Assembly (NCBI RefSeq): GCF_029866045.1
Contig: NZ_JARXAB010000181.1
Span: 1-35,772 of the forward strand
Direction of reading: 5' to 3'
DNA from: Ramlibacter sp.
GTDB lineage: Bacteria > Pseudomonadota > Gammaproteobacteria > Burkholderiales > Burkholderiaceae_C
DNA: 35,772 bases
Under the pieces are notes generated by a model that had not been told where the DNA came from, searched no databases, and worked only from the letters and a program-made list of their open reading frames with translations. Position numbers and translations under genes: made by a program. Position 1 is the stretch's first letter. Every line of letters begins with the position of its first letter. Of the stretch, positions 1-7,795 are shown piece by piece.

Positions 1-1
1 C

Positions 2-205
2 GAGCTGGCGCCGCTCACTGGCCGTACGCACCAGCTGCGGGTGCATCTGCTGGCGCTGGGCCATCCCATCCTGGGTGATGCACTCTACGGCGACACCGGG
101 GTCCGGGAGCGGTCTCCCCGGCTGCTGCTGCACGCCAGCCAATTGGCGATTGCGCACCCGCAGGACGCAAAGCGCTGTGCCTGGGAGAGCCAGCCGCCCT
201 TCTGA
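2..205 (+). CDS. rluA: RluA-family pseudouridine synthase, C-terminal part (gene begins outside window)
   Basis: The window opens inside this reading frame, and 67 codons remain before the stop. The visible part begins with the family motif TGRTHQLRVH followed by ALGHPILGDALYG, the conserved C-terminal core of RluA/RluC/RluD enzymes, which isomerise uridine to pseudouridine in 23S rRNA or tRNA. The ending (PRLLLHASQL, then HPQ and a short tail) matches the compact RluA branch better than RluC or RluD, as far as I can recall those sequences. The catalytic aspartate lies upstream and cannot be checked. The next gene follows after 66 bases on the same strand. Confidence 0.85.
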   Translation, partial: ELAPLTGRTHQLRVHLLALGHPILGDALYGDTGVRERSPRLLLHASQLAIAHPQDAKRCAWESQPPF

Positions 206-271
206 CGCGGCCTCTGCGAGGGCCGGGTTTTCGCCGTGCCACCCCGCCGCTCACGCCGCTAGGATGGACGC

Positions 272-1033
272 ATGAACAACCGCCCCCTCACCCTGATCAC
301 CGGCGCCTCCCGTGGCATGGGCCAGGCCATGGCCCACCAACTGCTGGCGGCCGGCCATGAGCTCCTTTGCATTGCCCGCCACGCAGACGAAGAACTGGCC
401 ACCCGCGCACGCGCTGCAGGCCTGCCCTGCGAGCAATGGACCGTCGACCTGGCCAACCCGGCGCCAGTGGCCGAGCGGCTTCGCCAGTGGCTGGCCCAGC
501 GCGCCGGCGCCCTCCCGGCCTCGGTCACCCTGATCAACAACGCCGGCGTGATCCCGTCCATCGCGCCAATCGGCCAAGTCCCGGCAAGCGAGCTGGCAAG
601 TGCCCTGCGGGTAGGCCTCGAGGCGCCAATGCTGCTCACCGGCGTATTTCTGCAGGCGACCGCAGACTGGTCCTGCCCGCGCAAGGTGCTCAATATCTCC
701 TCCGGCTTGGGCCGTCGGGCGATGGCCTCGCAGGCCGCCTACTGCGCGGCCAAGTCCGGCATGGACCATTTCAGCCGCTGCGTGGCGCTGGAAGAGGCGC
801 TACGGCCTAACGGTGCCAAGGTGTGCTCGCTGGCGCCCGGAGTGATCGCCACCGACATGCAAGCGCAGTTGCGCGGCGCCCCAGCCGAACTCTTCCCCGA
901 CCGCGGCAATTTCCATGCGCTCAAAGACCAGGGAATGCTGCTGTCGCCGGAAAACGCCGCCGCGCGGGTGCTTGCCTGGTTGGCGCGGCCCGACTTTGGC
1001 GCCAACCCGGTCGCCGACGTCCGCGACGCCTAA
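272..1033 (+). CDS. Short-chain dehydrogenase/reductase, sepiapterin-reductase-like
   Basis: This 253-residue classical SDR has the NAD(P)-binding motif TGASRGMG at residues 10-17, NNAG near 89-92, and the catalytic set Ser144, Tyr157 and Lys161 (YCAAK). Length and motif spacing are normal for the family, so it should be an active cytoplasmic NAD(P)H-dependent oxidoreductase. The lack of the usual C-terminal DGG motif and the overall pattern recall the YueD/sepiapterin reductase branch, but the substrate cannot be read from sequence. The ATG at 272 is preceded by a weak AGGATGG ribosome site. It follows the rluA-like gene on the same strand and converges on the oxygenase gene with about 50 bases between. 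Confidence 0.85.
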   Translation: MNNRPLTLITGASRGMGQAMAHQLLAAGHELLCIARHADEELATRARAAGLPCEQWTVDLANPAPVAERLRQWLAQRAGALPASVTLINNAGVIPSIAPIGQVPASELASALRVGLEAPMLLTGVFLQATADWSCPRKVLNISSGLGRRAMASQAAYCAAKSGMDHFSRCVALEEALRPNGAKVCSLAPGVIATDMQAQLRGAPAELFPDRGNFHALKDQGMLLSPENAAARVLAWLARPDFGANPVADVRDA

Positions 1034-1084
1034 GCCAGCGCGGCTGGGCCTCACAGCCACCAGCCCTTGGCCCTCTCTAACCCC

Positions 1085-1822
1085 CTATCGCGGCGGGTCC
1101 TGAAAGCCGCCTCGCCGCAGGGTCACCACCAAGGTGTCGCGGTGGCCCACGTGCGCGGCCTCCAGCGGCTGGATCGGCGTGCTCTCGTGGATCACCCGCG
1201 CGTCGTCGAGCAGCATCAGGCTCCAGGGCTCGGTGAGGGTAAAGCGAATGCCTGCCGGCCCGTCGGCATCGAAAACGCGCGTCTCGCCGCCCTTGATACC
1301 GGCGCGGGCGACCAGAAACACCGCCACCAGATCCACCCCGTCGCGGTGCGCGCCTTCGGGCGTGGGTCGGCCAATGCCGTCGGTGGTGTCGATGCGGAAC
1401 TGGTGCGCCTCGGCGAACCAGGGCTGTAGTCCGCGCAGCGCCGAGGCCGCGCCGCCAAGCGCGCGCAGCATCGACAACCAAGGAGGCGAGGCGCAAAGCG
1501 CGGGGTCAATCGGCTCGAACCAGCGCTCGAGCCCGCCATGCAGCGCGTTGTAGTCCACCGGCTGCCAGTGCGCCCGGTGCGGCACGGGAGTGACCTGCTC
1601 ACCATCGATACGGTAGCTGGCATGGCGCCGGCGCCGGTAGTGCCCGCCATCGCGCAGGTAGTTGTCCGCAGGCAGGTCACTCCAGCGCTCGGACAGGGCC
1701 TGCAACTCGGCCAGCGGCACCCCACTCCAGCGCGCCACATCGGGGGCGCCGAGCACGGCGTAGCCAGGGCCACGCAGGCGCTCGGCCAACTCGCCCAGGG
1801 GTGTGAGAACGGGATCAGGCAT
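1085..1822 (-). CDS. 2-oxoglutarate/Fe(II)-dependent oxygenase family protein
   Basis: The product is 245 residues from the ATG at 1822 (MPDPVLTP...). The frame stays open further upstream, but this is the first start that gives a sensible N-terminus. The fingerprint of the 2OG-Fe oxygenase family containing isoleucine dioxygenase and BsmA is visible. An HRDGVD motif supplies iron ligands His159 and Asp161, a distal His212 sits in VIHESTPI, and Arg228 in HRDTLVVT is a likely 2-oxoglutarate contact. Such enzymes hydroxylate free amino acids or related small molecules, and the substrate here is unknown. It lies 78 bases downstream of the lipoprotein gene on the same strand, but no functional link is evident. 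Confidence 0.8.
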   Translation of the reverse strand: MPDPVLTPLGELAERLRGPGYAVLGAPDVARWSGVPLAELQALSERWSDLPADNYLRDGGHYRRRRHASYRIDGEQVTPVPHRAHWQPVDYNALHGGLERWFEPIDPALCASPPWLSMLRALGGAASALRGLQPWFAEAHQFRIDTTDGIGRPTPEGAHRDGVDLVAVFLVARAGIKGGETRVFDADGPAGIRFTLTEPWSLMLLDDARVIHESTPIQPLEAAHVGHRDTLVVTLRRGGFQDPPR

Positions 1823-1900
1823 GGGGGGATTGTCGCCGCTCACGGATGCAGTGAACCTAGCGGCATGCCCTTGCGAGTGCCGACCCGCTGGGAGCAAGCC

Positions 1901-3253
1901 TCAGCGCGTGAACAGTGCGAGCCCGACGGGCGAGGTACCGGTACCACCGGAGGGCGAACCAATCAGGGCCAGTGCGCCGCTGGTGATACTGAAGATGGAC
2001 AGCGTGTTGGACTGCTTGTTGGCCACGTAGAGAAACCTGCCGGCGCCGTCGACCCGGACCGCCGAGGGCTCGAGACCCGTGCTCCAAGGAGAGCCAGAAA
2101 TCTCGGTGAGTGCGCCGGTGCTGCTATTGATCTGGTACGAGGCAATCTGGTTGCTGCCGTTGAACACCGCATAAACATGGGTGCCGCGCGGATCAACAGC
2201 CAAATCGTAGGGCGCGTTGGCAAGCGTCTTGACCTCCACCTGCGTGAGCGCCCCGGTGGTCTGGTCGATGGAGTAGGCGGTCAACTGCGTGGCTCCGACA
2301 TTGGCCACATACAGCCAACGGCCCCCCGGATCGACAGCCAAGCCCTGAGGCTGGCTGGCGGTCGCCCGCGATGTGCCCGTCGTCAGGCCGCCCGTCGTGG
2401 CATCCCGCTGGAAGACGCTGATCGTGCTGGAGGCGTTGTTGGCCACGTAGACAAAGCGCCCCTTCGGATCCACGGCAACGCCACGCGGCGTGGTGCCCAC
2501 CGAGAAGGGGCTGCCGCTCACCACCGACAAGGCGCCGCCGGACTGGATCGAGAAAGCCCGCAGTTGCCCGGCTCCACCGCTGGTTCCGGCGGCGTACACA
2601 TGCTGGCCGTCCGCACTGACCACGATGCCCGATGGGCTACCGGCGGCAGTCACCGTGCCGGCGCTGGTCAAAGTGCCCGTATTGGCGTTGATGGTGTAGC
2701 GAGAAATCGCCGCGGCGCCGCTGCTTCCGGAATTGGTGAGGTAGAGGTTTGCACCGGTGGAATCAACCGCGATGCCCGTCGGGGTCGAGAGGTCCGCCTC
2801 ACTTCGGGTGTCGACGAGGGAGAGCGTGCCGTCACTGGCATTGACCGAAAAGGCGGTGACCTTGTTGCCCGCTGCACCTGCTGAAAACAAGTACGGGGTG
2901 GAAAGGGAGGTGCAGGTCAGCGTGATCGTTGTCACGTCGACATTGGCCACCGTTCCGGTGGGGTTGCTGCGCGTGCAAGTCTGGGTGAGCATGGTCGGCC
3001 GGGTCTTGACCGTGACCGAGTAGGCGGCACCCGTAGCCAATCCTGTTGCGAATTGCACCGACCCATTGGCGCTAACGCTGAGGTCATCGCCGCCGTTGTT
3101 TTGCAGCACCAGGCCCGAGCCGTCGAGCCCGGAGACGGTCACTTTGATGGCGTAGCGAGTTCCGTCGCCGCCGCTTGCACCAGACCCACCGCCACAGCCT
3201 ACGAGCAACAGGGTGGACAACAGGAGCGTCATCCACGCCCAAAGGCGGGTCAT
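1901..3253 (-). CDS. Beta-propeller (lactonase/YVTN-type) lipoprotein
   Basis: This is a 450-residue exported lipoprotein. The ATG at 3253 gives MTRLWAWMTLLLSTLLLVGC, a signal peptide ending in a lipobox (LVGC, lipidated Cys20), followed by a Gly/Ser-rich linker. Residues of about 35-130 carry a small beta domain with paired cysteines (TCT...LTC). The rest is a run of about seven blades with the recurring pattern G-x-x-VYVAN or LYVAN-x-x-S/N, each preceded by AVDP-G-R, which is typical of the 6-phosphogluconolactonase/YVTN propeller family. Its location should be a membrane-anchored periplasmic or surface position. A true lactonase activity is not implied, since these propellers often bind ligands or partners. 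An upstream in-frame start at 3283 is less likely because it would push the signal peptide inward. Confidence 0.85.
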   Translation of the reverse strand: MTRLWAWMTLLLSTLLLVGCGGGSGASGGDGTRYAIKVTVSGLDGSGLVLQNNGGDDLSVSANGSVQFATGLATGAAYSVTVKTRPTMLTQTCTRSNPTGTVANVDVTTITLTCTSLSTPYLFSAGAAGNKVTAFSVNASDGTLSLVDTRSEADLSTPTGIAVDSTGANLYLTNSGSSGAAAISRYTINANTGTLTSAGTVTAAGSPSGIVVSADGQHVYAAGTSGGAGQLRAFSIQSGGALSVVSGSPFSVGTTPRGVAVDPKGRFVYVANNASSTISVFQRDATTGGLTTGTSRATASQPQGLAVDPGGRWLYVANVGATQLTAYSIDQTTGALTQVEVKTLANAPYDLAVDPRGTHVYAVFNGSNQIASYQINSSTGALTEISGSPWSTGLEPSAVRVDGAGRFLYVANKQSNTLSIFSITSGALALIGSPSGGTGTSPVGLALFTR

Positions 3254-3327
3254 CGGTCCACTCCATGAGGTCCAGCGCAGCATTTGCGGGTTTTATCAGA
3301 TGGAGGGCACTGGGCTCGATGACCCTC

Positions 3328-4374
3328 TCAAGCCGCCACCTCAGCTACCGCTGGGGTATCAGCACTTGCTCCCTTCAGACCAAAAGCCTGCGCCAGCAAT
3401 TCACAGGAGCGCCGCTGCGCCGCCGGGTCCCAGGTCCAGGTGATGACCGCCAGCTCCTGAACCTGCAGCGACTCGGCCAACGCTGCCAGCTTTTCCTTGA
3501 CCTGCTCGCCGGTCCCGACAAACGCGTTCTTGGCGATGCGACCGGCCTCGGCCGCCTCGGCGTCGCTCCAGGGGCGGCGCGCCTGATCGGGCGGCTGCAG
3601 GGGGCCAAAGCGACCGGACAGGCGGTCTACCCGCGCCCGCTCACGGGAGCGGAACTGGAACCACGCCTCCTCCTCGGTGTCGGCTGCCAGCGCCCACACG
3701 CACACCGCAGCCTGCGGCGCGTCAATCACGCCGGGCCGGAAGTTGCGGCGGTACAGGTCCAGCGCCTCTTGCGCACCGGCGCCGTCGGTGATGAACCAGG
3801 CAAAGGCATAGGGCAGGCCGAAGTGCGCGGCCAGTTGCGCGCCGTAGGCGCTGCTTCCCAGCATCCACAGGTCGGGCGTGGTCGTCCCCTGCGGGAATGC
3901 GGCTACGCCTTGGCCCGGATGGCCCGGCGGCATGGGCTCCCCGGTGACCCAGGCATGCAACTCCAGCACCTGCTGCGGAAAATCATCCGCGCTGCCGCCC
4001 GCGGGATTGAGCAGGCGGGCGGTGCGCATGTCGCCGCCCGGGGCGCGGCCCACGCCGAGGTCAATGCGGCCGGGGGCGAGCGCGTCCAGCACCCGAAACT
4101 GCTCGGCCACCTTGTAGGCCGCGTAGTGCGGCAGCATCACCCCGGCACTGCCGATGCGGATGCGGCGGGTGCGCGCCGCAATGGCTGCCATCAGCACCTC
4201 GGGTGCGCTGCCCACCACCGAGGGAAGGTTGTGGTGCTCACTGACCCAGAAACGGTGGTACCCCAACGCCTCGCAGAGCACCGCAAGGTCGACCGTGGCC
4301 TGAATGGACTCCTGGTGCGGACGGCCGGCGCGGCCGACGGACTGGTCAAGGACGGAAAGACGGGGCAGGGTCAT
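3328..4374 (-). CDS. LLM-class flavin-dependent oxidoreductase (luciferase-like)
   Basis: This is a 348-residue member of the luciferase-like monooxygenase superfamily. It begins MTLPRLSVLDQS and contains WVSEHHN near residue 54, GSAGVMLPHY near 88, and DLGVGRAPG near 114, all characteristic of the YhbW/TIGR03558-type branch, which uses FMNH2 or F420-like flavins. The substrate is unknown. The ATG at 4374 is chosen because upstream in-frame sequence overlaps the preceding gene and lacks family similarity. It lies 23 bases downstream of the NAD-binding epimerase-like gene on the same strand, so the two probably form an operon. Despite the LuxA-like fold, there is no positional link to the LuxC/LuxE-like genes 24 kb away. 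Confidence 0.88.
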   Translation of the reverse strand: MTLPRLSVLDQSVGRAGRPHQESIQATVDLAVLCEALGYHRFWVSEHHNLPSVVGSAPEVLMAAIAARTRRIRIGSAGVMLPHYAAYKVAEQFRVLDALAPGRIDLGVGRAPGGDMRTARLLNPAGGSADDFPQQVLELHAWVTGEPMPPGHPGQGVAAFPQGTTTPDLWMLGSSAYGAQLAAHFGLPYAFAWFITDGAGAQEALDLYRRNFRPGVIDAPQAAVCVWALAADTEEEAWFQFRSRERARVDRLSGRFGPLQPPDQARRPWSDAEAAEAGRIAKNAFVGTGEQVKEKLAALAESLQVQELAVITWTWDPAAQRRSCELLAQAFGLKGASADTPAVAEVAA

Positions 4375-4397
4375 GGGTACTACGGAAATCAGAATGC

Positions 4398-5324
4398 CTA
4401 GGGTACAGGGGATGCAGAAGATTGAGAGGCTGCAGGGACCGGGGGAAGCAGAAATTCGGCCACGCTGCGCGGCGCGCGTCCGAGCAGGCGCTGAAAGTCG
4501 TCCACCGGCGCGGCGTTGCCACGCAACAGCATACCGGCGGTTTCGGCGTCGAGCACGCTGCCCGGAATAAGGCCGGCCACGCGGGCTGCGGTCATGAAGG
4601 CGAAGGTGGGCATCCACAGCACTGGCAGGGGCCAGCGGTTGCCGCGCGCAACGCGCAACTCGCGCAGGTAGCCGGCCATGGTGAGCGCACGCGGACCGAC
4701 AAAGGCCACGGTGGCCACCGGCTTGGGCGGTGCCGCCAGGAGCGCCAGCAGGCCGGCGACTACATCTTCCACATGCACCGGTTGCATCAGCATGCGGCCG
4801 GCCTGCGGCATGGCCAGCAGGGGCAAGGCCGACATGAAATTAAACATCGCTGCGGCGTCGCTCCCCGGACCGTAGACCGCAGAAGGCTGCACCACCGCGC
4901 CGGCCACCGGGAGGGACCGCAGGCAGTCGTCTGCCTGCTTTTTGCTGCGGTGGTAGCGGCTCTCCGCGCCCTCGTCGGCGCCCAGGGCCGAGACCTGCAG
5001 CACGGTGGGTACGCCGGCGCGGGCAGCGGCCTCAAAGAGGGCGATGGGCGCGCGCGCGTGCAAGGCCTCAAAGGTTTGGCCGCGGGCCTCACGAAGGATC
5101 CCAACTGCATTGATCACCGCGTCGATGCCCGCCAGATGGGGCTGCCAGAAGGCATCGCCGGGTACCGCGGCCAGGTCACAGGCCAGGGCGCTCCAGCCGT
5201 CACCGGGCAGCTGCAGGCGCGCCGGCTCACGCACCGCACACACCAGCTCGTGGCCCTGGGCCAGCAAGGCCCGGGCGAGGGCCCCACCAATAAAGCCGGT
5301 CGCGCCGGTCATGAGTACACGCAC
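4398..5324 (-). CDS. NAD(P)-binding atypical SDR (NDUFA9/complex I-like epimerase family)
   Basis: This is a 308-residue extended or atypical SDR. It starts with the Rossmann motif TGATGFIG and has the later conserved stretches QVSALGAD, YHRSKKQAD, and QPSAVYGPG, as in the NDUFA9-like NAD(P)H-binding proteins of proteobacteria. The Y-x-x-x-K pair (YHRSK) is present. The GTG at 5324 is taken as the start because a GGGAG site sits about 6 bases upstream and the Rossmann fold starts directly after it. The in-frame ATG-type start at 5369 would add 15 unrelated residues. Probable roles are quinone-related or sugar-nucleotide chemistry, but no specific substrate can be assigned. It is the first gene of a pair with the LLM oxidoreductase. 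Confidence 0.85.
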   Translation of the reverse strand: MRVLMTGATGFIGGALARALLAQGHELVCAVREPARLQLPGDGWSALACDLAAVPGDAFWQPHLAGIDAVINAVGILREARGQTFEALHARAPIALFEAAARAGVPTVLQVSALGADEGAESRYHRSKKQADDCLRSLPVAGAVVQPSAVYGPGSDAAAMFNFMSALPLLAMPQAGRMLMQPVHVEDVVAGLLALLAAPPKPVATVAFVGPRALTMAGYLRELRVARGNRWPLPVLWMPTFAFMTAARVAGLIPGSVLDAETAGMLLRGNAAPVDDFQRLLGRAPRSVAEFLLPPVPAASQSSASPVP

Positions 5325-5513
5325 AAGGTTCTCCCGAAAGAATCGAAGTGGCCGGCAAGGCGCTGGCATTCAGCGCACTTTCGGCACAAGCCAGTCTAGC
5401 CTTGGCCGGGTACCCCGTGTGGGGTTGGCCCCCGCCCTCCGCATCCCCGGCTGTTAGAGGTACCAGTCGGCCTGCGCCAGCCTGCGGGACGGCGCCACTT
5501 ATCATCCTCCGCC

Positions 5514-6293
5514 ATGAACATCTCTACCGTCCCCTTCGATCCCGTCGCCCTGGCCAGCCGCCTCGCGCAGGCATTCGCCCAAGGCGGCCGCATTCCCGCC
5601 GCCCAGGTGCACGTGGCCGACTCGGCCCAGGCCTACGCGGTGCAAAACGCCTGGGTGGACCAAGTGCTCCGCAGTGGCGGCGCAGTCGGCGGCTGGAAGG
5701 TGGGCGCGCCCAACAACGAGACCGAGCCCAACGCGGCCCCCCTGCCCAACGCCTGCCTGCACCCGAGTGGCGCGCCGCTGGGCACACCTGCCGCAGCGCT
5801 GCGCGGGGTTGAGCTGGAATTGGCCGTGCGCCTGAAGGCTGATCTGCTGCCCGGCGACCGTTTGCCGTCACGGGAAGAAATCGCAGCCGCCATTGGGGAT
5901 GTGCTGCCGGTGGTCGAGATTCTCAACAGCCGCCTGGTCGAGACCCTGAAGTCGCCCCCGGCCACCAAACTGGCCGACCTGGGCAACCATGGCGCCCTGG
6001 TGCTCGGCGCCCCAGCTTCCGGCATCGATCCGCTCACCCTGGACCTGACCCGCCTGCACACCCGGCTGTCCGTGGCCGGGCAGGAGGTGGTCAATGTGAC
6101 CGGCGGCCACACCTCGCCCGATTTGTGGCGCCTGCTGGCCTGGCTGGCCCGCCATGCCCAGGCCAGGGGCTTGCCGCTGCGCGCAGGGCAGGTGATCACC
6201 ACCGGTTCTTGCACCGGCCTGGTGATTGCCGAGCCAGGTAGCTTGGTCGAGGGCGAATTGACTGGCATTGGGCAGGTGTCGCTCAGGGTCTGA
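5514..6293 (+). CDS. 2-keto-4-pentenoate hydratase / FAH-superfamily hydratase-decarboxylase
   Basis: This is a 259-residue protein of the MhpD/4-oxalocrotonate decarboxylase branch of the fumarylacetoacetase fold. Features include GGWKVGAP near residue 60, the metal-binding ELELA segment near 101-105, VVEILNSR near 136, LADLGNHGALVLG near 155 and TTGSCTGL near 238. These enzymes hydrate or decarboxylate 2-oxo-dienoates in the cytoplasm, usually in meta-cleavage of aromatics. Here no dioxygenase or aldolase partner flanks it, so the pathway is not evident. The upstream 190 bases separate it from the divergent epimerase-like gene and presumably hold both promoters, although I could not assign clear boxes. 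Confidence 0.85.
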   Translation: MNISTVPFDPVALASRLAQAFAQGGRIPAAQVHVADSAQAYAVQNAWVDQVLRSGGAVGGWKVGAPNNETEPNAAPLPNACLHPSGAPLGTPAAALRGVELELAVRLKADLLPGDRLPSREEIAAAIGDVLPVVEILNSRLVETLKSPPATKLADLGNHGALVLGAPASGIDPLTLDLTRLHTRLSVAGQEVVNVTGGHTSPDLWRLLAWLARHAQARGLPLRAGQVITTGSCTGLVIAEPGSLVEGELTGIGQVSLRV

Positions 6294-6446
6294 ACTAATT
6301 CAAGGCTAGGGAAAGGCGCAGGCGCCTTGGCCTTGTAGGACAGAGCCGCTGATTGATATCGCCCTTCGTCGACGGGCGCACGCAGTGACGGGCCACGGGG
6401 CATCATCCACGCCCCGCCCGAACGGGCACCTGACCCGCCCTGCCCC

Positions 6447-7043
6447 ATGACCCCCACGGATCCCGACGCCCAGACCACCACCTCCGGCGAGCCGCGCAAC
6501 TCCTTTCTGGAGGAAAAGGCCTTCCGCTCGCGCACCGTGCTGATCTTCGGCCCCATCAGCGACGCGCTGGCCGGCGACGTGGCCCGGCGACTGATCGCGC
6601 TGGACGCGGACGCCGCCTCGCCGATCGACATGTTCGTGAGCTCGCCCGGCGGCCACCTGGAGTCGGGCGACGCGATCCACGACATCGTGCGCTTCATCAC
6701 CGCGCCAGTTCGCATGATCGGCACCGGCTGGGTGGGCAGCGCCGCCACCCATCTCTACCTCGCGGTCCCCCGCGAGCGGCGCTTTTGCCTGCCCAACACC
6801 CGCTTCCTGATCCATCAGCCCAGCGGAGGTACGGGCGGACAGGCCAGCGACATCGCTATCCACGCGCAGGAAATCATCAAGGCCCGCGAGCGCATCGCCC
6901 GTACGATTTCACGCGAGACCGGCAAGGGCTTCGAGTCGGTCATGACGGACATCGAGCGAGACCGCTGGTTGTCGGCCAGCGAGGCCGTCGACTACGGCCT
7001 GGTGGGGCGGGTGATCGCGCACAAGACGGAACTGCGGGGGTAA
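6447..7043 (+). CDS. ClpP-like serine peptidase (divergent ClpP paralogue)
   Basis: This is 198 residues, the usual ClpP length, with the whole triad in register with E. coli ClpP: Ser98 in GWVGSAATH, His123 in LIHQP and Asp172 in IERDRW. The spacings of 25 and 49 residues match E. coli Ser97/His122/Asp171. SSPGG (64-68) and GGQASDI (130-136) are also conserved. The residues just after the catalytic serine differ from canonical ClpP (GSAATH instead of an ASM-type motif). There is no clpX or tig neighbour, so this is more likely a second, specialised ClpP than the housekeeping copy. It converges on the small membrane protein gene. Confidence 0.85.
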   Translation: MTPTDPDAQTTTSGEPRNSFLEEKAFRSRTVLIFGPISDALAGDVARRLIALDADAASPIDMFVSSPGGHLESGDAIHDIVRFITAPVRMIGTGWVGSAATHLYLAVPRERRFCLPNTRFLIHQPSGGTGGQASDIAIHAQEIIKARERIARTISRETGKGFESVMTDIERDRWLSASEAVDYGLVGRVIAHKTELRG

Positions 7044-7151
7044 GGGGTCGGGGGCACAACCTCCGCATGCAGGGGTGCGTCTGACCGGCTTTTGCCGGCG
7101 CGGTGATGCCGACGTAGGTATTCCAGCGCAAAGATGCCAGCACGCCTCCCA

Positions 7152-7478
7152 TCAAGGCGCAAAGCCGCTCAAGGACCAGGCCGCCAGCATCAGCAGCAGC
7201 TCCAGGCTGCGCACCTGACCCAGCGCCAGCAGCGCTCCAACGAGCAAGGCCCATAGCAGTCGCACGCGTAGCCGTGCCGGCGCCAGGCGCACCAGCACCA
7301 CACCGGTGATCAGGCTGGCCAGGCCCAGTGCCCAGAGCACCCACCAGCTGTTCTCGCTCCAGGCCGGGTGGCCTTCGCTCCACGCCAGGCTGGCGGCGGT
7401 GAGCAGCAGCAGAACCAGGAACGCTCCCCAGCGTGCCCGCCGGGGCGACCTGCAGGCCGAACGCAGACCGCGCATCAT
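7152..7478 (-). CDS. Small polytopic membrane protein, putative immunity protein for the RHS-PLA2 toxin
   Basis: The product is 108 residues from the first of two adjacent ATGs at 7478. It has a basic N-terminus (RSACRSPRRAR) followed by hydrophobic segments of about 17-33, 45-64 and 72-106, giving three or four inner-membrane helices. Its start overlaps the stop of the RHS gene in an ATGATG string, so it should be translated by coupling with the toxin. I recognise no family. Position directly behind a polymorphic-toxin C-terminus is the classic place for an immunity gene, and an integral membrane protein would fit a phospholipase toxin. That role is inference. A longer in-frame start at 7553 lies inside the RHS gene and is unlikely. 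Confidence 0.6.
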   Translation of the reverse strand: MMRGLRSACRSPRRARWGAFLVLLLLTAASLAWSEGHPAWSENSWWVLWALGLASLITGVVLVRLAPARLRVRLLWALLVGALLALGQVRSLELLLMLAAWSLSGFAP

Positions 7479-7795
7479 CGGAACCACAGCAAGGCGCCCG
7501 AGCGAAAGCGCAGTGTGTCCGCCTCGGTGCCCGGCCGCGGCGGCTGCGACCAAAGCTGCACTTCCTCAGGCAGTTCGCGCAACTCCTTGACCAGCTGCGC
7601 GTCACAGCGGGACTTGTCACCACCGGCGTCGTAACAGAGGTCGTGGCGCATGTAGCAGGCGTCGGCGCTGTCCGTCGGTGGCGCCGGGCCGATGGTGCCG
7701 CCGCCGATACCGCCACTCCAGTGCTTGCCACCCCAGTTACCGTTGCGCGGACCGTCGAAAAAGCTGCGCTGTGCGCCGGGCCACCACCGGGTAGC
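7475..7795 (-). other. PLA2-like C-terminal toxin domain of the RHS protein
   Basis: This part of the RHS gene follows the DPWGL motif that ends RHS cores, the point where exchangeable toxin tips begin. It encodes about 107 residues with the three hallmarks of secreted phospholipase A2: a glycine-rich loop after a Trp, a C-x3-HD-x-C active-site helix, and a following CD motif. Cys1537, Cys1544 and Cys1554 could form disulfides after export. The predicted activity is hydrolysis of the sn-2 ester of membrane phospholipids. The match is to motif order and spacing, not to a computed alignment. Confidence 0.72.

Noticed and set aside
1538-2884. Plus-strand open frame of 448 codons across the oxygenase and lipoprotein genes
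   Set aside because: The amino-acid makeup is typical of antisense GC-rich DNA, while the minus strand has clear domains and a signal peptide.
7085-7098. Possible terminator hairpin CCGGC-TTTT-GCCGG between the ClpP-like gene and the small membrane protein gene
   Set aside because: The stem is only five pairs with no following T-run on either strand, so it is too weak to call a terminator.
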